Origin: JBJGXI01 sp045635475
Lineage (GTDB): Bacteria > Bacillota > Bacilli > Bacillales > Amphibacillaceae
NCBI RefSeq assembly: GCF_045635475.1
Contig: NZ_JBJGXI010000009.1
Span: forward strand, 55,307-119,306
DNA: 64,000 nucleotides
Direction of reading: 5' to 3'
Notes under the pieces: model-generated
Seen by the model: the letters and a program-made list of their open reading frames with translations, nothing else
The model's database searches: none
Told to the model about the DNA's origin: nothing
Shown: piece after piece, positions 8,853 to 17,186 of the stretch
Position numbering within the stretch: the stretch's first letter is position 1
Layout: every line of letters starts with the position of its first letter
Program-made: the position numbers and the translations under genes

Positions 8853-8881
8853 ATCATACTGGCTGCAACGACTGTTGTCAA
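8853..8881 (-). promoter_or_regulatory. Sigma-A promoter of the T-box/hisS-aspS transcript
   Basis: Consensus TTGACA (8881-8876), 17-bp spacer, TATGAT (8858-8853) on the reverse strand; start near 8846. The -35 overlaps the stop codon of the small upstream gene, so the promoter marks the operon boundary. Confidence 0.85.
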
Positions 8882-9060
8882 GAACGATTTAGCTTTCGTT
8901 TCAGTTTTTTTACATCCCCTAATGATAACCCTAGTTCTTGGGCAATCTCTAGGCTATGGGTATTACCTTCCAATTCCATAAATCGGTGAAAGTTAGCACC
9001 AATCATGTGCTCATTAGCTTGTACTCCAGCTTGTTTCTCATTTGTCCTCATACGTTTCAT
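8878..9060 (-). CDS. Small conserved protein, HTH-like (YrzK-like by position)
   Basis: A 60-aa basic protein with an AGGAGG site 4 nt before ATG 9060 (a TTG at 9063 is in frame but too close to the site). The C-terminal part SLEIAQELGLSLGDVKKLKRK looks like a single helix-turn-helix. B. subtilis has a protein of similar size between hisS and the yrvJ amidase, so the assignment rests on position and length rather than on a known function. It is divergent from the amidase, and its stop codon overlaps the hisS promoter. Confidence 0.65.
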   Translation of the reverse strand: MKRMRTNEKQAGVQANEHMIGANFHRFMELEGNTHSLEIAQELGLSLGDVKKLKRKLNRS

Positions 9061-9167
9061 CAATCCTCCTAGGTATATTTTGACTTATTACCTAGTTTTT
9101 TATTACTATATATAAGCAAGAAGTTATTTTTTAAAAAATATCTATCTGTGTTTGGGGGAAAAACCTG

Positions 9168-10214
9168 TTGAAAATCAGATCTAAACTAGTTACACTGTTA
9201 ATCGCTATTCTGTTAGTTTTATCCATTTCTTCCTCTGTTTATGCAAGCGAAGCGATTATTAACGTGGATAATTTAAATGTTCGGAGTGGACCAGGAACGA
9301 ACTATGAAAGAATTGGACAAGTACATCAAAACGATACCTACCCTATTCTTCAAGAGCAAGGAGATTGGGTCGAGTTACAAATTGGTGATACTACCGGATG
9401 GGTAACAACTGAATATGTGTCACTACCTGAAGAACAAACAGAAGAATTAGAAGGAACTGTTACGATCCTTTACAATGAAACGAACATTCGAGATGGAGCC
9501 TCAACTTCTTTCGATATCATTGGGAGTATCAATAAAGATGAAACAGTAAATTTAGAAGGAAAAGAAGGCGACTGGTATCAAATTAGTTGGCAAGAACAAA
9601 CTGGCTATATCCCTAGTTGGGTAACTGCTGAAGGAGCTACAATCTCATCTACTCCTGAAGCAAATGAAATTAAAGATAAAACAATTGTGCTTGACCCTGG
9701 TCATGGAGGCTATGATGTCGGAGCAATTGGAGCTAGTGGTAATTATGAAAAAGACTATAACCTACTAACAGCTAAAGCATTAAAACAGAAGTTAGAAATT
9801 TTAGGAGCGGAAGTCATTCTAACTCGTAGTACAGACAACTTTAAAACCTTAATTGCTCGAAGCACCTTATCAAACCTAGTAGAAGCAGATGCATTTCTAA
9901 GTATCCATTATAATAGTACACCTGCTTACCCTAATGCAGGGGGAGTAAGCACCTTCTACTATAGTGATGTAGATGAAGAGTTGGCAGCATTTATACAAAA
10001 AGGGTTAGTCGATTCGACTGCTTTAAGAGACAGAGATTACAGACAAGAGAACTTTGCTGTTACGAGAAATAATAATCGACCAGCGGTTTTATTAGAACTA
10101 GGGTTTATATCTAATACAGAAGAAGAACAAAACTTTCAATCTGAAGCGTTTCAAGAAAAAGTTGCACAAGGAGTAATTAGTGGATTAAATAATTATTTCA
10201 GATCTCTTAATTAG
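9168..10214 (+). CDS. N-acetylmuramoyl-L-alanine amidase with two SH3 domains (YrvJ type)
   Basis: 348-aa exported cell-wall hydrolase that cuts the MurNAc-L-Ala bond. A signal peptide (about 1-26, cleavage after SVYA) is followed by two bacterial SH3 domains (about 29-83 and 94-150, each with NVRSG/NIRDG) for wall binding and an Amidase_3 domain (about 172-345). Zinc ligands are visible as DPGHGG, the Glu of YEKDYN and SIHYNS; the catalytic Glu is in LLELGFISN. The start is TTG 9168 after GGGGG. B. subtilis YrvJ has more SH3 repeats, so this is a shorter version at the same locus. Confidence 0.9.
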   Translation: MKIRSKLVTLLIAILLVLSISSSVYASEAIINVDNLNVRSGPGTNYERIGQVHQNDTYPILQEQGDWVELQIGDTTGWVTTEYVSLPEEQTEELEGTVTILYNETNIRDGASTSFDIIGSINKDETVNLEGKEGDWYQISWQEQTGYIPSWVTAEGATISSTPEANEIKDKTIVLDPGHGGYDVGAIGASGNYEKDYNLLTAKALKQKLEILGAEVILTRSTDNFKTLIARSTLSNLVEADAFLSIHYNSTPAYPNAGGVSTFYYSDVDEELAAFIQKGLVDSTALRDRDYRQENFAVTRNNNRPAVLLELGFISNTEEEQNFQSEAFQEKVAQGVISGLNNYFRSLN

Positions 10215-10294
10215 GCTCTTTTCGTAAAGTTTGTTGTTTTTTAAAACATCATAATTGAAGTAATATCCGTCGTAGTAGTGATTGCTAATCCGGC

Positions 10295-10610
10295 GCTGCG
10301 GAAAAATACGCCCTTTCCGCGGGGAACGCTCTACTCCGCCTCGATCGCAAAGAGCGCTCTCTGCGGGGTCTTCAGACTGTCCCTCTCCCGCTGGAGTGGC
10401 GTATTTTTCCACAGCTTAGGGTACTGTTACACACCTTTTATGAAGCGTAGGCCCTACACTTTGACTCCTGTGGCCCGGCAAGGGTCATGCAGGCGTTGTC
10501 CGACAAGGACGGTTTTAGCCTGTAGTCCTTAAGAAACGGCGTAAGTGAGACCCCGGAGCGCGAAGGCGCGAGGAGGCTCACTAGCCCCCGCGGAAAGCAA
10601 AGTGTAGGGA
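10295..10610. repeat. Composite GC-rich palindromic repeat, copy B
   Basis: Same architecture as 4779-4980. Half 1 (10295-10415) is closed by GCTGCGGAAAAATACGCC and its near-complement. Half 2 (10450-10610) is closed by GGCCCTACACTTTG / CAAAGTGTAGGG, with GTGAG...CTCAC inside. The bridge TGTTACACACCTTTTATGAA is identical to copy A. The centre of half 1 carries the CTGCGGGGTCTTCAG core seen in many Bacillaceae repeats; half 2 has a different, longer loop. Short ORFs across it are artefacts of its GC-rich composition. It lies between the convergent amidase and dtd genes. Confidence 0.85.
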
Positions 10611-10718
10611 CGGAGCGGTGCACTTGTAAGATCAGTAAGCACCTTTGCACTACGACGCATATTAGCTATTTTACGTAATAACAATAATCTTTTATAAAAT
10701 AGGCACCAATTAAGATAT

Positions 10719-10753
10719 AAAAATGCGCATGGAATTGATCCATGCGCATTTTT
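10719..10753. terminator. Bidirectional terminator after dtd
   Basis: A perfect 15-bp stem AAAAATGCGCATGGA with loop ATTGA, followed by T-runs in both directions. It ends the relA-dtd transcript 8 bp after the dtd stop. Confidence 0.9.
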
Positions 10754-10760
10754 ACATGCT

Positions 10761-11210
10761 TTATTTTCTTTCATCGCTATCCAAAATTAAAGTGACAGGA
10801 CCGACATTCGTAAATTGAACGTCCATCATTGCACCGAATTCTCCAGTTTCAACAGTTATTCCCTCTTCCCTTAGCAAGGAATTAAATTTTTCGTATAAAG
10901 GATTAGCAACCTCAGGCTTGGCAGCTGCCATAAAGTTCGGTCGTCTACCTTTGCGACTATCACCGTATAACGTAAACTGAGAAATGGACAAAACGCCAGC
11001 ACCAACATCTTTAAGAGACAAGTTCATTTTCTCATGCTCATCTTCGAAAATTCTTAAATTAGCAATTTTATTTACAAGATAGCTAACATCTTCTTCTGAA
11101 TCCTCATGGGTAATCCCAACTAAGACAACCAAGCCAAATGCTATTTCCCCTGTTATTTTTCCTTCGACAGTTACACTTGCATCTTTGGCACGTTGAATTA
11201 CAGCTTTCAT
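10761..11210 (-). CDS. dtd: D-aminoacyl-tRNA deacylase
   Basis: 149-aa DTD enzyme that removes D-amino acids (and glycine from mischarged tRNA-Ala) from tRNA as a quality-control step. It starts MKAVIQRAKDASVTV; the family motifs SQFTLYGD and NVGPVTL (the latter carrying the cis Gly-Pro element) form the active site. AAGGAGAG precedes the ATG. It follows relA by 18 bp, the conserved relA-dtd pairing. Confidence 0.96.
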   Translation of the reverse strand: MKAVIQRAKDASVTVEGKITGEIAFGLVVLVGITHEDSEEDVSYLVNKIANLRIFEDEHEKMNLSLKDVGAGVLSISQFTLYGDSRKGRRPNFMAAAKPEVANPLYEKFNSLLREEGITVETGEFGAMMDVQFTNVGPVTLILDSDERK

Positions 11211-11228
11211 AACTAGCTCTCCTTCATA

Positions 11229-13430
11229 CTATTGCAACATCCTTTTTACCGTATACACATCTTGAATCTGTTTTAATCGATCAACAATTTTTCGCAAATG
11301 GCTCGTATTATGAATCAAAATAGTGATATGAATGAGAGCCATTTTGTTTCGATCCGATTTTCCATTAACAGCAATGATATTCGTCTTTGCTTCATTCACC
11401 GCTTGGAGAACATCATTTAGTAAGCCACGACGATCAAAACCAGATATTTCTAAATCAACATGGTATTGTTTCGTTTGTGTGTCAGTATTTTCCCATGCTA
11501 CTTGGAGAATACGATCCTCCTCTTTATCCGTTTGCACATTTGGACAATCATCACGATGAACAGATACGCCTCTACCCTTCGTAATGTATCCAACAATCTC
11601 ATCACCTGGGACAGGATTACAACACTTGGACAGACGTACAAGTAAATTGTCAACTCCCTCAACTCGGACACCCGAATCACGCTTGTGGGAGATTTTCGAT
11701 TTGGTCGCACTCGTTTTAACATTTTCTAACGTTTCTTCCAATTGCTTATTCTTTTCCTGTCTTCTTGCTTTTTCTGTTAATCTTGTCGCAATTTGGGAAG
11801 CAGTTATTCCTTGGTATCCAACAGCTGCATACATATCTTCATCACTAGTGAAATTGAATTTTTTGGCGATTTTCTCAACATTATCGGCAGTGAAAATCGT
11901 TTTTGCTTCAAATCCAGCTGCTTTCACTTCTTTTTCAACTAACTCTTTGCCTTTTGCAATATTTTCTTCACGACGCTGTTTTTTAAAGAATTGCTTAATC
12001 TTATTCTTGGCTTGAGATGTTTGGGTCATCTTCAGCCAGTCTTGAGAAGGACCATACGAGTGCTTAGAGGTCATCACCTCTACGATATCACCAGTGTCCA
12101 GCTTGTAGTCTAATGGCTCCATCTTACCGTTCACACGCGCCCCAATCGTTTGATTCCCTATCTCTGTATGAATCTTATAAGCAAAATCCAACGGCACGGA
12201 GCCAGCTGGGAGCTCAAACACGTCTCCTTTTGGCGTAAATATATAAACCATATCAGAAAACAGATCAATTTTTAATGATTCCATGAATTCCTCAGCATCA
12301 TGTGTCTCATTTTGCCATTCTAAAATTTCGCGGAACCAAGATAATTTTTCTTCATTTGTTTGCTTATGATGATCTAACTTTCTGCCTTCTTTATATGCCC
12401 AATGAGCTGCAATCCCGTATTCAGCGATCTCGTGCATATCTTTCGTTCGAATTTGGACTTCTAATGGCGCACCTTTTGGTCCAATCACTGTTGTATGCAA
12501 CGATTGGTATAGATTCGGCTTTGGCATCGCTATATAATCTTTAAATCGACCAGGCATCGGCTTCCAGCATGTATGAATGATACCAAGCACGGCATAACAA
12601 TCTTTGATACTACTAACGATGATTCTTACCGCTAATAAATCGTAGATCTCATTAAATTGTTTATTTTGCAGCACCATTTTTCGATAAATACTATAAATAT
12701 GCTTGGGCCTACCTGAAAAATCAGCATGAATATTAACTTCCTGCAGTTGATTATGCACTTCCTGCATGACTTCATCAATATAACTTTCTCGTTCCTCACG
12801 CTTTTGCTTCATCAAGTGAACAATCCGGTAATATTGCTGGGGATTTAAATATCGTAATGCAGTATCCTCTAGTTCCCACTTAATCGTAGAAATACCTAAC
12901 CGATGAGCAAGTGGAGAAAATATCTCTAGTGTCTCATTTGCTATTCTTCTCTGCTTCTCAGGTGGCAGATGCTTTAGGGTACGCATATTGTGTAGCCTGT
13001 CTGCTAGCTTTATTAAGATAACGCGAATATCTCTAGCCATTGCAATAAACATTTTGCGATGATTCTCGGCTTGCTGTGCTTCTTTCGATTTATATTTAAT
13101 TTTTCCTAGCTTGGAAACACCATCAACAAGCATTGCTACTTCACTATTAAATGCTTCTGTAAGCTCATCAACTGTTACATTTGTGTCCTCTACGACATCA
13201 TGTAAAAATCCACTAGCTATTGTTTCCGGATCTAATTCTAAATGAACTAATATCCCCGCTACTTGAATTGGATGTATAATATACGGCTCGCCGGATTTTC
13301 TAGTTTGGCCCCTATGTGCTGCTTCAGCAAATTCATAGGCACGTCGAACAAAATCCGTATCTTCTTTGGAAAGATATGTGGAAGCCTGATTTATGACATC
13401 CTCTGCAGTTAAAATGGTATCCTTTGCCAT
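11229..13430 (-). CDS. relA: Bifunctional (p)ppGpp synthetase/hydrolase RelA/SpoT (Rel)
   Basis: 733-aa long Rel enzyme, the stringent-response hub. In order: HD hydrolase domain (about 30-190, with LHDVVEDT and KLADRLHNMRTL), synthetase domain (about 230-350, with DLLAVRIIV and YQSLHTTV), TGS domain (about 395-455), helical/zinc-finger region containing SKCCNPVPGD, and a C-terminal ACT domain (about 660-733). Intact HD residues predict hydrolase as well as synthetase activity, as in single-Rel Firmicutes. It starts at ATG 13430 and is co-transcribed with dtd. Confidence 0.97.
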   Translation of the reverse strand: MAKDTILTAEDVINQASTYLSKEDTDFVRRAYEFAEAAHRGQTRKSGEPYIIHPIQVAGILVHLELDPETIASGFLHDVVEDTNVTVDELTEAFNSEVAMLVDGVSKLGKIKYKSKEAQQAENHRKMFIAMARDIRVILIKLADRLHNMRTLKHLPPEKQRRIANETLEIFSPLAHRLGISTIKWELEDTALRYLNPQQYYRIVHLMKQKREERESYIDEVMQEVHNQLQEVNIHADFSGRPKHIYSIYRKMVLQNKQFNEIYDLLAVRIIVSSIKDCYAVLGIIHTCWKPMPGRFKDYIAMPKPNLYQSLHTTVIGPKGAPLEVQIRTKDMHEIAEYGIAAHWAYKEGRKLDHHKQTNEEKLSWFREILEWQNETHDAEEFMESLKIDLFSDMVYIFTPKGDVFELPAGSVPLDFAYKIHTEIGNQTIGARVNGKMEPLDYKLDTGDIVEVMTSKHSYGPSQDWLKMTQTSQAKNKIKQFFKKQRREENIAKGKELVEKEVKAAGFEAKTIFTADNVEKIAKKFNFTSDEDMYAAVGYQGITASQIATRLTEKARRQEKNKQLEETLENVKTSATKSKISHKRDSGVRVEGVDNLLVRLSKCCNPVPGDEIVGYITKGRGVSVHRDDCPNVQTDKEEDRILQVAWENTDTQTKQYHVDLEISGFDRRGLLNDVLQAVNEAKTNIIAVNGKSDRNKMALIHITILIHNTSHLRKIVDRLKQIQDVYTVKRMLQ

Positions 13431-13764
13431 CTAATCACCTTTGATCCTTTACTACTGCTCATTTTGAAATGGCCAGTTTTTTATTCGTATACACATCTTA
13501 CTAGGAGTATCCAAGCTTGTCTACACAACACATACATAGAACACTTCATGTAACCTAGATTTATTAATATAATCAAATTCTGTATATTGATTTTATTCGC
13601 AACAAAAATTAAAGCCAATTTGAACAATGAGTTGTTCTAAAAAAGTTGTATAAAGCAATTTAAATTATTTATAATTATTATAAATAATTTTACCACATAG
13701 GTAAAGAAAACGAGGCGATTTCAATCGACGAAATGTGGGAGATCCATTTTCCATTCTGTAAAAC
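13431..13764. other. relA upstream region with AT-only palindrome
   Basis: About 330 bp of AT-rich DNA between relA and the apt terminator. It holds a perfect 13-bp A/T-only inverted repeat with a 3-nt loop (13662-13674 / 13678-13690). I found no ORF with a ribosome site and no convincing sigma-A pair, although the relA promoter must lie here unless apt readthrough serves it. Confidence 0.4.
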
Positions 13765-13793
13765 AAGGAGCACTCTATACAAGAGTACTCCTT
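13765..13793 (-). terminator. Terminator after apt
   Basis: Reverse-strand hairpin AAGGAGTACTCT / AGAGTGCTCCTT with one G-T pair, followed by TTGTTTT. It starts 10 bp after the apt stop. Confidence 0.8.
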
Positions 13794-13802
13794 TCCATTC
13801 TT

Positions 13803-14315
13803 TTAGTATTGCATTAACGTCAAGACATCATAACCGTCTAATTTATCCCGACCGCTCAAATAAGTAAGTTCCACCAAAAATGCACAACCAACTACAACGC
13901 CACCAAGCTCTTCCACAAGCTTGATTGTAGCTTCGATTGTTCCACCAGTCGCTAATAAATCATCAGTAATTAATACTCGTTGTCCTGGTTTAATTGCATC
14001 TTTATGAATGGTTAACACGTTTTCACCATATTCTAAACCGTACGCCACTTTAACTACCTCTCTTGGTAACTTTCCTTCTTTTCTAACAGGAGCAAAGCCT
14101 ACCTGTAACGCATAAGAAACTGGACAACCGACGATAAAACCTCGTGCTTCTGGTCCAACTACAAGATCTATATTTTTTTCCTGTGAGTAGGAAACAATTT
14201 CATCAACGGCTGCTTTAAAAGCTTGTCCGTCATTCATCAATGGGGTAATATCTTTAAAACGAATACCTTCTTTTGGCCAATCTTCTACGATTGTAATATA
14301 CTGCTTAAAGTCCAT
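13803..14315 (-). CDS. apt: Adenine phosphoribosyltransferase
   Basis: 170-aa purine salvage enzyme making AMP from adenine and PRPP. The PRPP loop VLITDDLLATGGT is near residues 118-130, and PEARGFIVG and the C-terminal LMQY are typical. The ATG at 14315 overlaps the end of recJ by 11 bp, so translation is likely coupled. recJ-apt order is conserved in Bacillaceae. Confidence 0.96.
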   Translation of the reverse strand: MDFKQYITIVEDWPKEGIRFKDITPLMNDGQAFKAAVDEIVSYSQEKNIDLVVGPEARGFIVGCPVSYALQVGFAPVRKEGKLPREVVKVAYGLEYGENVLTIHKDAIKPGQRVLITDDLLATGGTIEATIKLVEELGGVVVGCAFLVELTYLSGRDKLDGYDVLTLMQY

Positions 14316-16659
14316 AACTTACTTCCTCCTTAACGGTGCTAACTTGATTCATTTCATCAGTCAACCATTGTTTCAATTCTTGGTAGCTTGAATAGTAAAG
14401 TAATTTCTCTATTTCTAATTGTATTGCATTTTCTTGATATAACGAAGATTCCGTTAAGTCCTTTTTAACAGGATTTGAATTCGGTATCACGACATCATTT
14501 TCTATTTTAACAAACTCTAGTTCAAAAAACACTTGAATTATAAAATTGAGTTTTTCAACCTTCCAACCTTTATGTTTGGAAAGCTTCGTAGATTCCTGTT
14601 TGATATTAAACTGCTTCCGCTTTAGCAGCATACCGTAAAACCATTTAAAGTCATCCCGACTAGGTATCGTTTGGAAATAATTGCTGTTTTCTAACAGATA
14701 GCACGCATAAATACGTTCCGGACGAACAATAGAAAGCAACTCAGAAAGCTGACCTAGACGAGTTGGTAAATCTAATAAGATAATTTGCTTACCCTTGTTA
14801 GCGACATCCTCCAAGGTTTGTTCATTTTCCCACTGAACAACTGGAATAGGTAATGCTGTACTATTTATTGTTGTGCTTTGGAAACAAACAGCGGCTAACT
14901 GCTGATTGTCAACCAGCGATAATTGCTTCTGCCAATGCTTTGATCCTCGATAATCGAACAGCTGCCAATCTGTTACTGCAATGTCCTTTAAGACGATTTG
15001 CATTTTCTGTTTTCCATTCCACTCATTGATCGCTAATTCTCCAACACAATCTAGTGACGACTGCTTTGAAAGACTAGAGTATAACTCCCCTAATCCAAAT
15101 CCTATCGCATCTAATTGTTTATCTTGTTGCTGAAAAGCGAGCTTTAAATGATTTTGTTTCGAACCAATTTGTCGAATTTCTACTGGTGTTTCTTTCAAAT
15201 GAAACATCGGCTTTGGATTTCCCATCCCAAATGGAGCTAATTTTTCAATTTCTTTAATTACCGAAATGGTTAAATTCTCCAGCTGTACGCTTGCATCAAC
15301 CGATATCATTGGTTTATAATCTTCGGCAGATAGCTGTTCGCTTGCTAAATGATTTAATCGGTCACGTAACACCGAAATATTTTCAACATCCAAGGTCATT
15401 CCTGCAGCTTGGGCATGTCCACCAAAATGGATAAATGTGTCTCGTATTTGCATACAATTGCTAAACAAATCAAATGCATCAATACTTCGTGCCGATCCTT
15501 TTGCTTCATTTTTGTTGGAATCTATCGTTAATACGATTGCTGGCCGATCAAACGTCCTAACCAGCTTAGAAGCAACAATACCTAACACCCCTTGATTCCA
15601 TCCTTCTTTAGCTACAACAATGACAGAGCCTTTCGCTTCATTACCTTCAAGTTCAACCATTTCCGCTGCTTCTTTAGCAATTTCAGCAACAATTTGTTGG
15701 CGTTCTTGGTTCAGTTTGTCGATGTACTGCGCCATCTCCATTGCTTCCTCAGGATCTGTAGTTAATAGTAAATCAACAGCAACATTTGCATCTTGCAATC
15801 TACCAACAGCATTGATTCTCGGTCCTATCAAGAAGCCGATATCATCAGCCGCAACTGTTCCTTCAATCTTACAAATCTGCTTTAATGCTTTAATACCTGG
15901 ACGATTGCTAGTTGAAATTGCTTGCAGTCCATGATATGCCAACACCCGATTTTCATCTACCAACGGTACTAAATCTGCAATTGTTCCAATTACTACTAAA
16001 TCTAAAAGTTGTTTAGGAAAATAACCTAATAGCTGTTCAGCAAACTTAAAAGCTACCCCAACACCCGCTAGCTCCTTAAATGGATAATCTGGTGAACATT
16101 TTGGATGAATAATAGCAAACGCGTCAGGCAATTTTTCTTGTGCCTCGTGATGATCCGTAATGATTAAATCAATTCCTAATTGTTTCGCGATTTCCGCCTC
16201 ATGAATTGCCGCAATCCCCGTGTCTACAGTAATGATTAACTGAAAACCTTGACGTTGCGCCTCCATGAATGCTTCTTCATTCGGACCATAGCCCTCTGTA
16301 AAACGATTTGGTATATAATATTCACAAACAGCACCAAGCTCTTGTAAAGCTAGCATCATTACTGTGGTTGAACTAACGCCATCAGCATCATAATCCCCAA
16401 ACACAAGTATAGGCTCTTGATTAGCAATTGCTTGCATGACACGTTCAACAGCTTTTGTCATATCATTTATTTGTGAACCTTTATGCAAGTTTGAAAGTTG
16501 AGGAGAAAGAAAGGCTTTTGCTTGTTCTTCCGAAAAAATTCCTCGTTGATATAATAGACGCTCCGTCAAATCCGAAATCGCGAGCCCATGAGAAAACCCT
16601 TGGCTAGTCGCTTCGTCATCATTATATGTAAAGTTCCAATTCGATTGGCTTTGTAACAT
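14305..16659 (-). CDS. recJ: Single-stranded-DNA-specific 5'-3' exonuclease RecJ
   Basis: 784-aa DHH-family exonuclease used in recombination and mismatch repair. The DHH domain carries FGDYDADGVSST and TDHHEAQ metal-binding motifs and VVIGTIADLVPL; the DHHA1 domain includes GGHAQAAGM, followed by an OB-fold and a C-terminal domain of the long Firmicute form. The ribosome site AGGGGTGA before ATG 16659 falls within an imperfect hairpin. An internal promoter lies just upstream, so recJ-apt can be transcribed apart from lapA. Confidence 0.95.
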   Translation of the reverse strand: MLQSQSNWNFTYNDDEATSQGFSHGLAISDLTERLLYQRGIFSEEQAKAFLSPQLSNLHKGSQINDMTKAVERVMQAIANQEPILVFGDYDADGVSSTTVMMLALQELGAVCEYYIPNRFTEGYGPNEEAFMEAQRQGFQLIITVDTGIAAIHEAEIAKQLGIDLIITDHHEAQEKLPDAFAIIHPKCSPDYPFKELAGVGVAFKFAEQLLGYFPKQLLDLVVIGTIADLVPLVDENRVLAYHGLQAISTSNRPGIKALKQICKIEGTVAADDIGFLIGPRINAVGRLQDANVAVDLLLTTDPEEAMEMAQYIDKLNQERQQIVAEIAKEAAEMVELEGNEAKGSVIVVAKEGWNQGVLGIVASKLVRTFDRPAIVLTIDSNKNEAKGSARSIDAFDLFSNCMQIRDTFIHFGGHAQAAGMTLDVENISVLRDRLNHLASEQLSAEDYKPMISVDASVQLENLTISVIKEIEKLAPFGMGNPKPMFHLKETPVEIRQIGSKQNHLKLAFQQQDKQLDAIGFGLGELYSSLSKQSSLDCVGELAINEWNGKQKMQIVLKDIAVTDWQLFDYRGSKHWQKQLSLVDNQQLAAVCFQSTTINSTALPIPVVQWENEQTLEDVANKGKQIILLDLPTRLGQLSELLSIVRPERIYACYLLENSNYFQTIPSRDDFKWFYGMLLKRKQFNIKQESTKLSKHKGWKVEKLNFIIQVFFELEFVKIENDVVIPNSNPVKKDLTESSLYQENAIQLEIEKLLYYSSYQELKQWLTDEMNQVSTVKEEVSYGL

Positions 16660-16663
16660 AAAT

Positions 16664-16709
16664 TCACCCCTGACTCACCTATTATACAAGAGTGACTCAG
16701 GGGTCGCAA
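16664..16709 (-). promoter_or_regulatory. recJ promoter embedded in a hairpin that covers the ribosome site
   Basis: On the reverse strand TTGCGA (16709-16704), 17 bp, TATAAT (16686-16681) form a good sigma-A promoter. The same DNA is a 12-bp inverted repeat with one mismatch whose right arm contains AGGGGTGA, the recJ ribosome site. Only RNA that starts upstream of the left arm could form the hairpin; RNA from this promoter would not. Confidence 0.65.
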
Positions 16710-16721
16710 ACAGATTCTATC

Positions 16722-17060
16722 TTATTCATCTTTTGCTTCTGGTTCAGTTTGACCAATTTCTTCCGGTATTTCTTCGCTTTGAGGCACTATTTTTTCATTG
16801 TTTTCTAGTTGCTCTTTCAACTTCATGTTCTCTCTTCTCAAGCTTTTAATTTCTCGCTGCAACTTAATTAAACGTACAATACCGACAGAGGCTGTTATTA
16901 AGCCACCCATTAACACAGATATTATTATCACCAAAATTAATGGTGCATCGCCTGTACCGAATAGATAATCCACTTTTACCGGATCAACATTAATGACCGC
17001 GAATACAGCAACTATTAATGCAAAAATAAATGCTAAAATTATATACGTTTGACCTTTCAC
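16722..17060 (-). CDS. LapA-domain (DUF1049) membrane protein
   Basis: 112 aa with two predicted transmembrane helices (about 6-24 and 40-62), a cytoplasmic coiled segment (LQREIKSLRRENMKLKEQLE) and an acidic tail. This matches the LapA/YrvD family found next to recJ in Bacilli. Gram-negative relatives act in lipopolysaccharide assembly; the role in Firmicutes is not known. It sits between secDF and recJ on the same strand, with a terminator on the secDF side. Confidence 0.82.
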   Translation of the reverse strand: MKGQTYIILAFIFALIVAVFAVINVDPVKVDYLFGTGDAPLILVIIISVLMGGLITASVGIVRLIKLQREIKSLRRENMKLKEQLENNEKIVPQSEEIPEEIGQTEPEAKDE

Positions 17061-17149
17061 TAAAATCCTCCTTTTCTACCAACACTTACTATGTTCTATT
17101 ATAAATGACCTTTATTTAAAATCAAAGCAAACGACGCTATACAAACATA

Positions 17150-17180
17150 AAGACCTCTTACTTAGAATGTAAGAGGTCTT
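17150..17180 (-). terminator. Terminator after secDF
   Basis: A 12-bp perfect stem AAGACCTCTTAC / GTAAGAGGTCTT with a 7-nt loop, just downstream of the secDF stop. The T-tract in the leftward direction is short (TTTATG). Confidence 0.75.
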
Positions 17181-17186
17181 GTTAAA

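Noticed and set aside
10185..10774. Several overlapping short ORFs on both strands
   Set aside because: They fall on the GC-rich palindromic repeat, lack ribosome sites and have Ser/Arg/Pro-rich low-complexity products.
11332..12544. Forward-strand ORFs within relA, and similar ones within other genes
   Set aside because: They are antisense shadows of well-supported genes without ribosome sites or family similarity.
13662..13690. Terminator or operator at the A/T-only palindrome
   Set aside because: The stem has no G/C pairs and no link to a gene end, so it may arise by chance in AT-rich DNA; reported only as part of the intergenic description.
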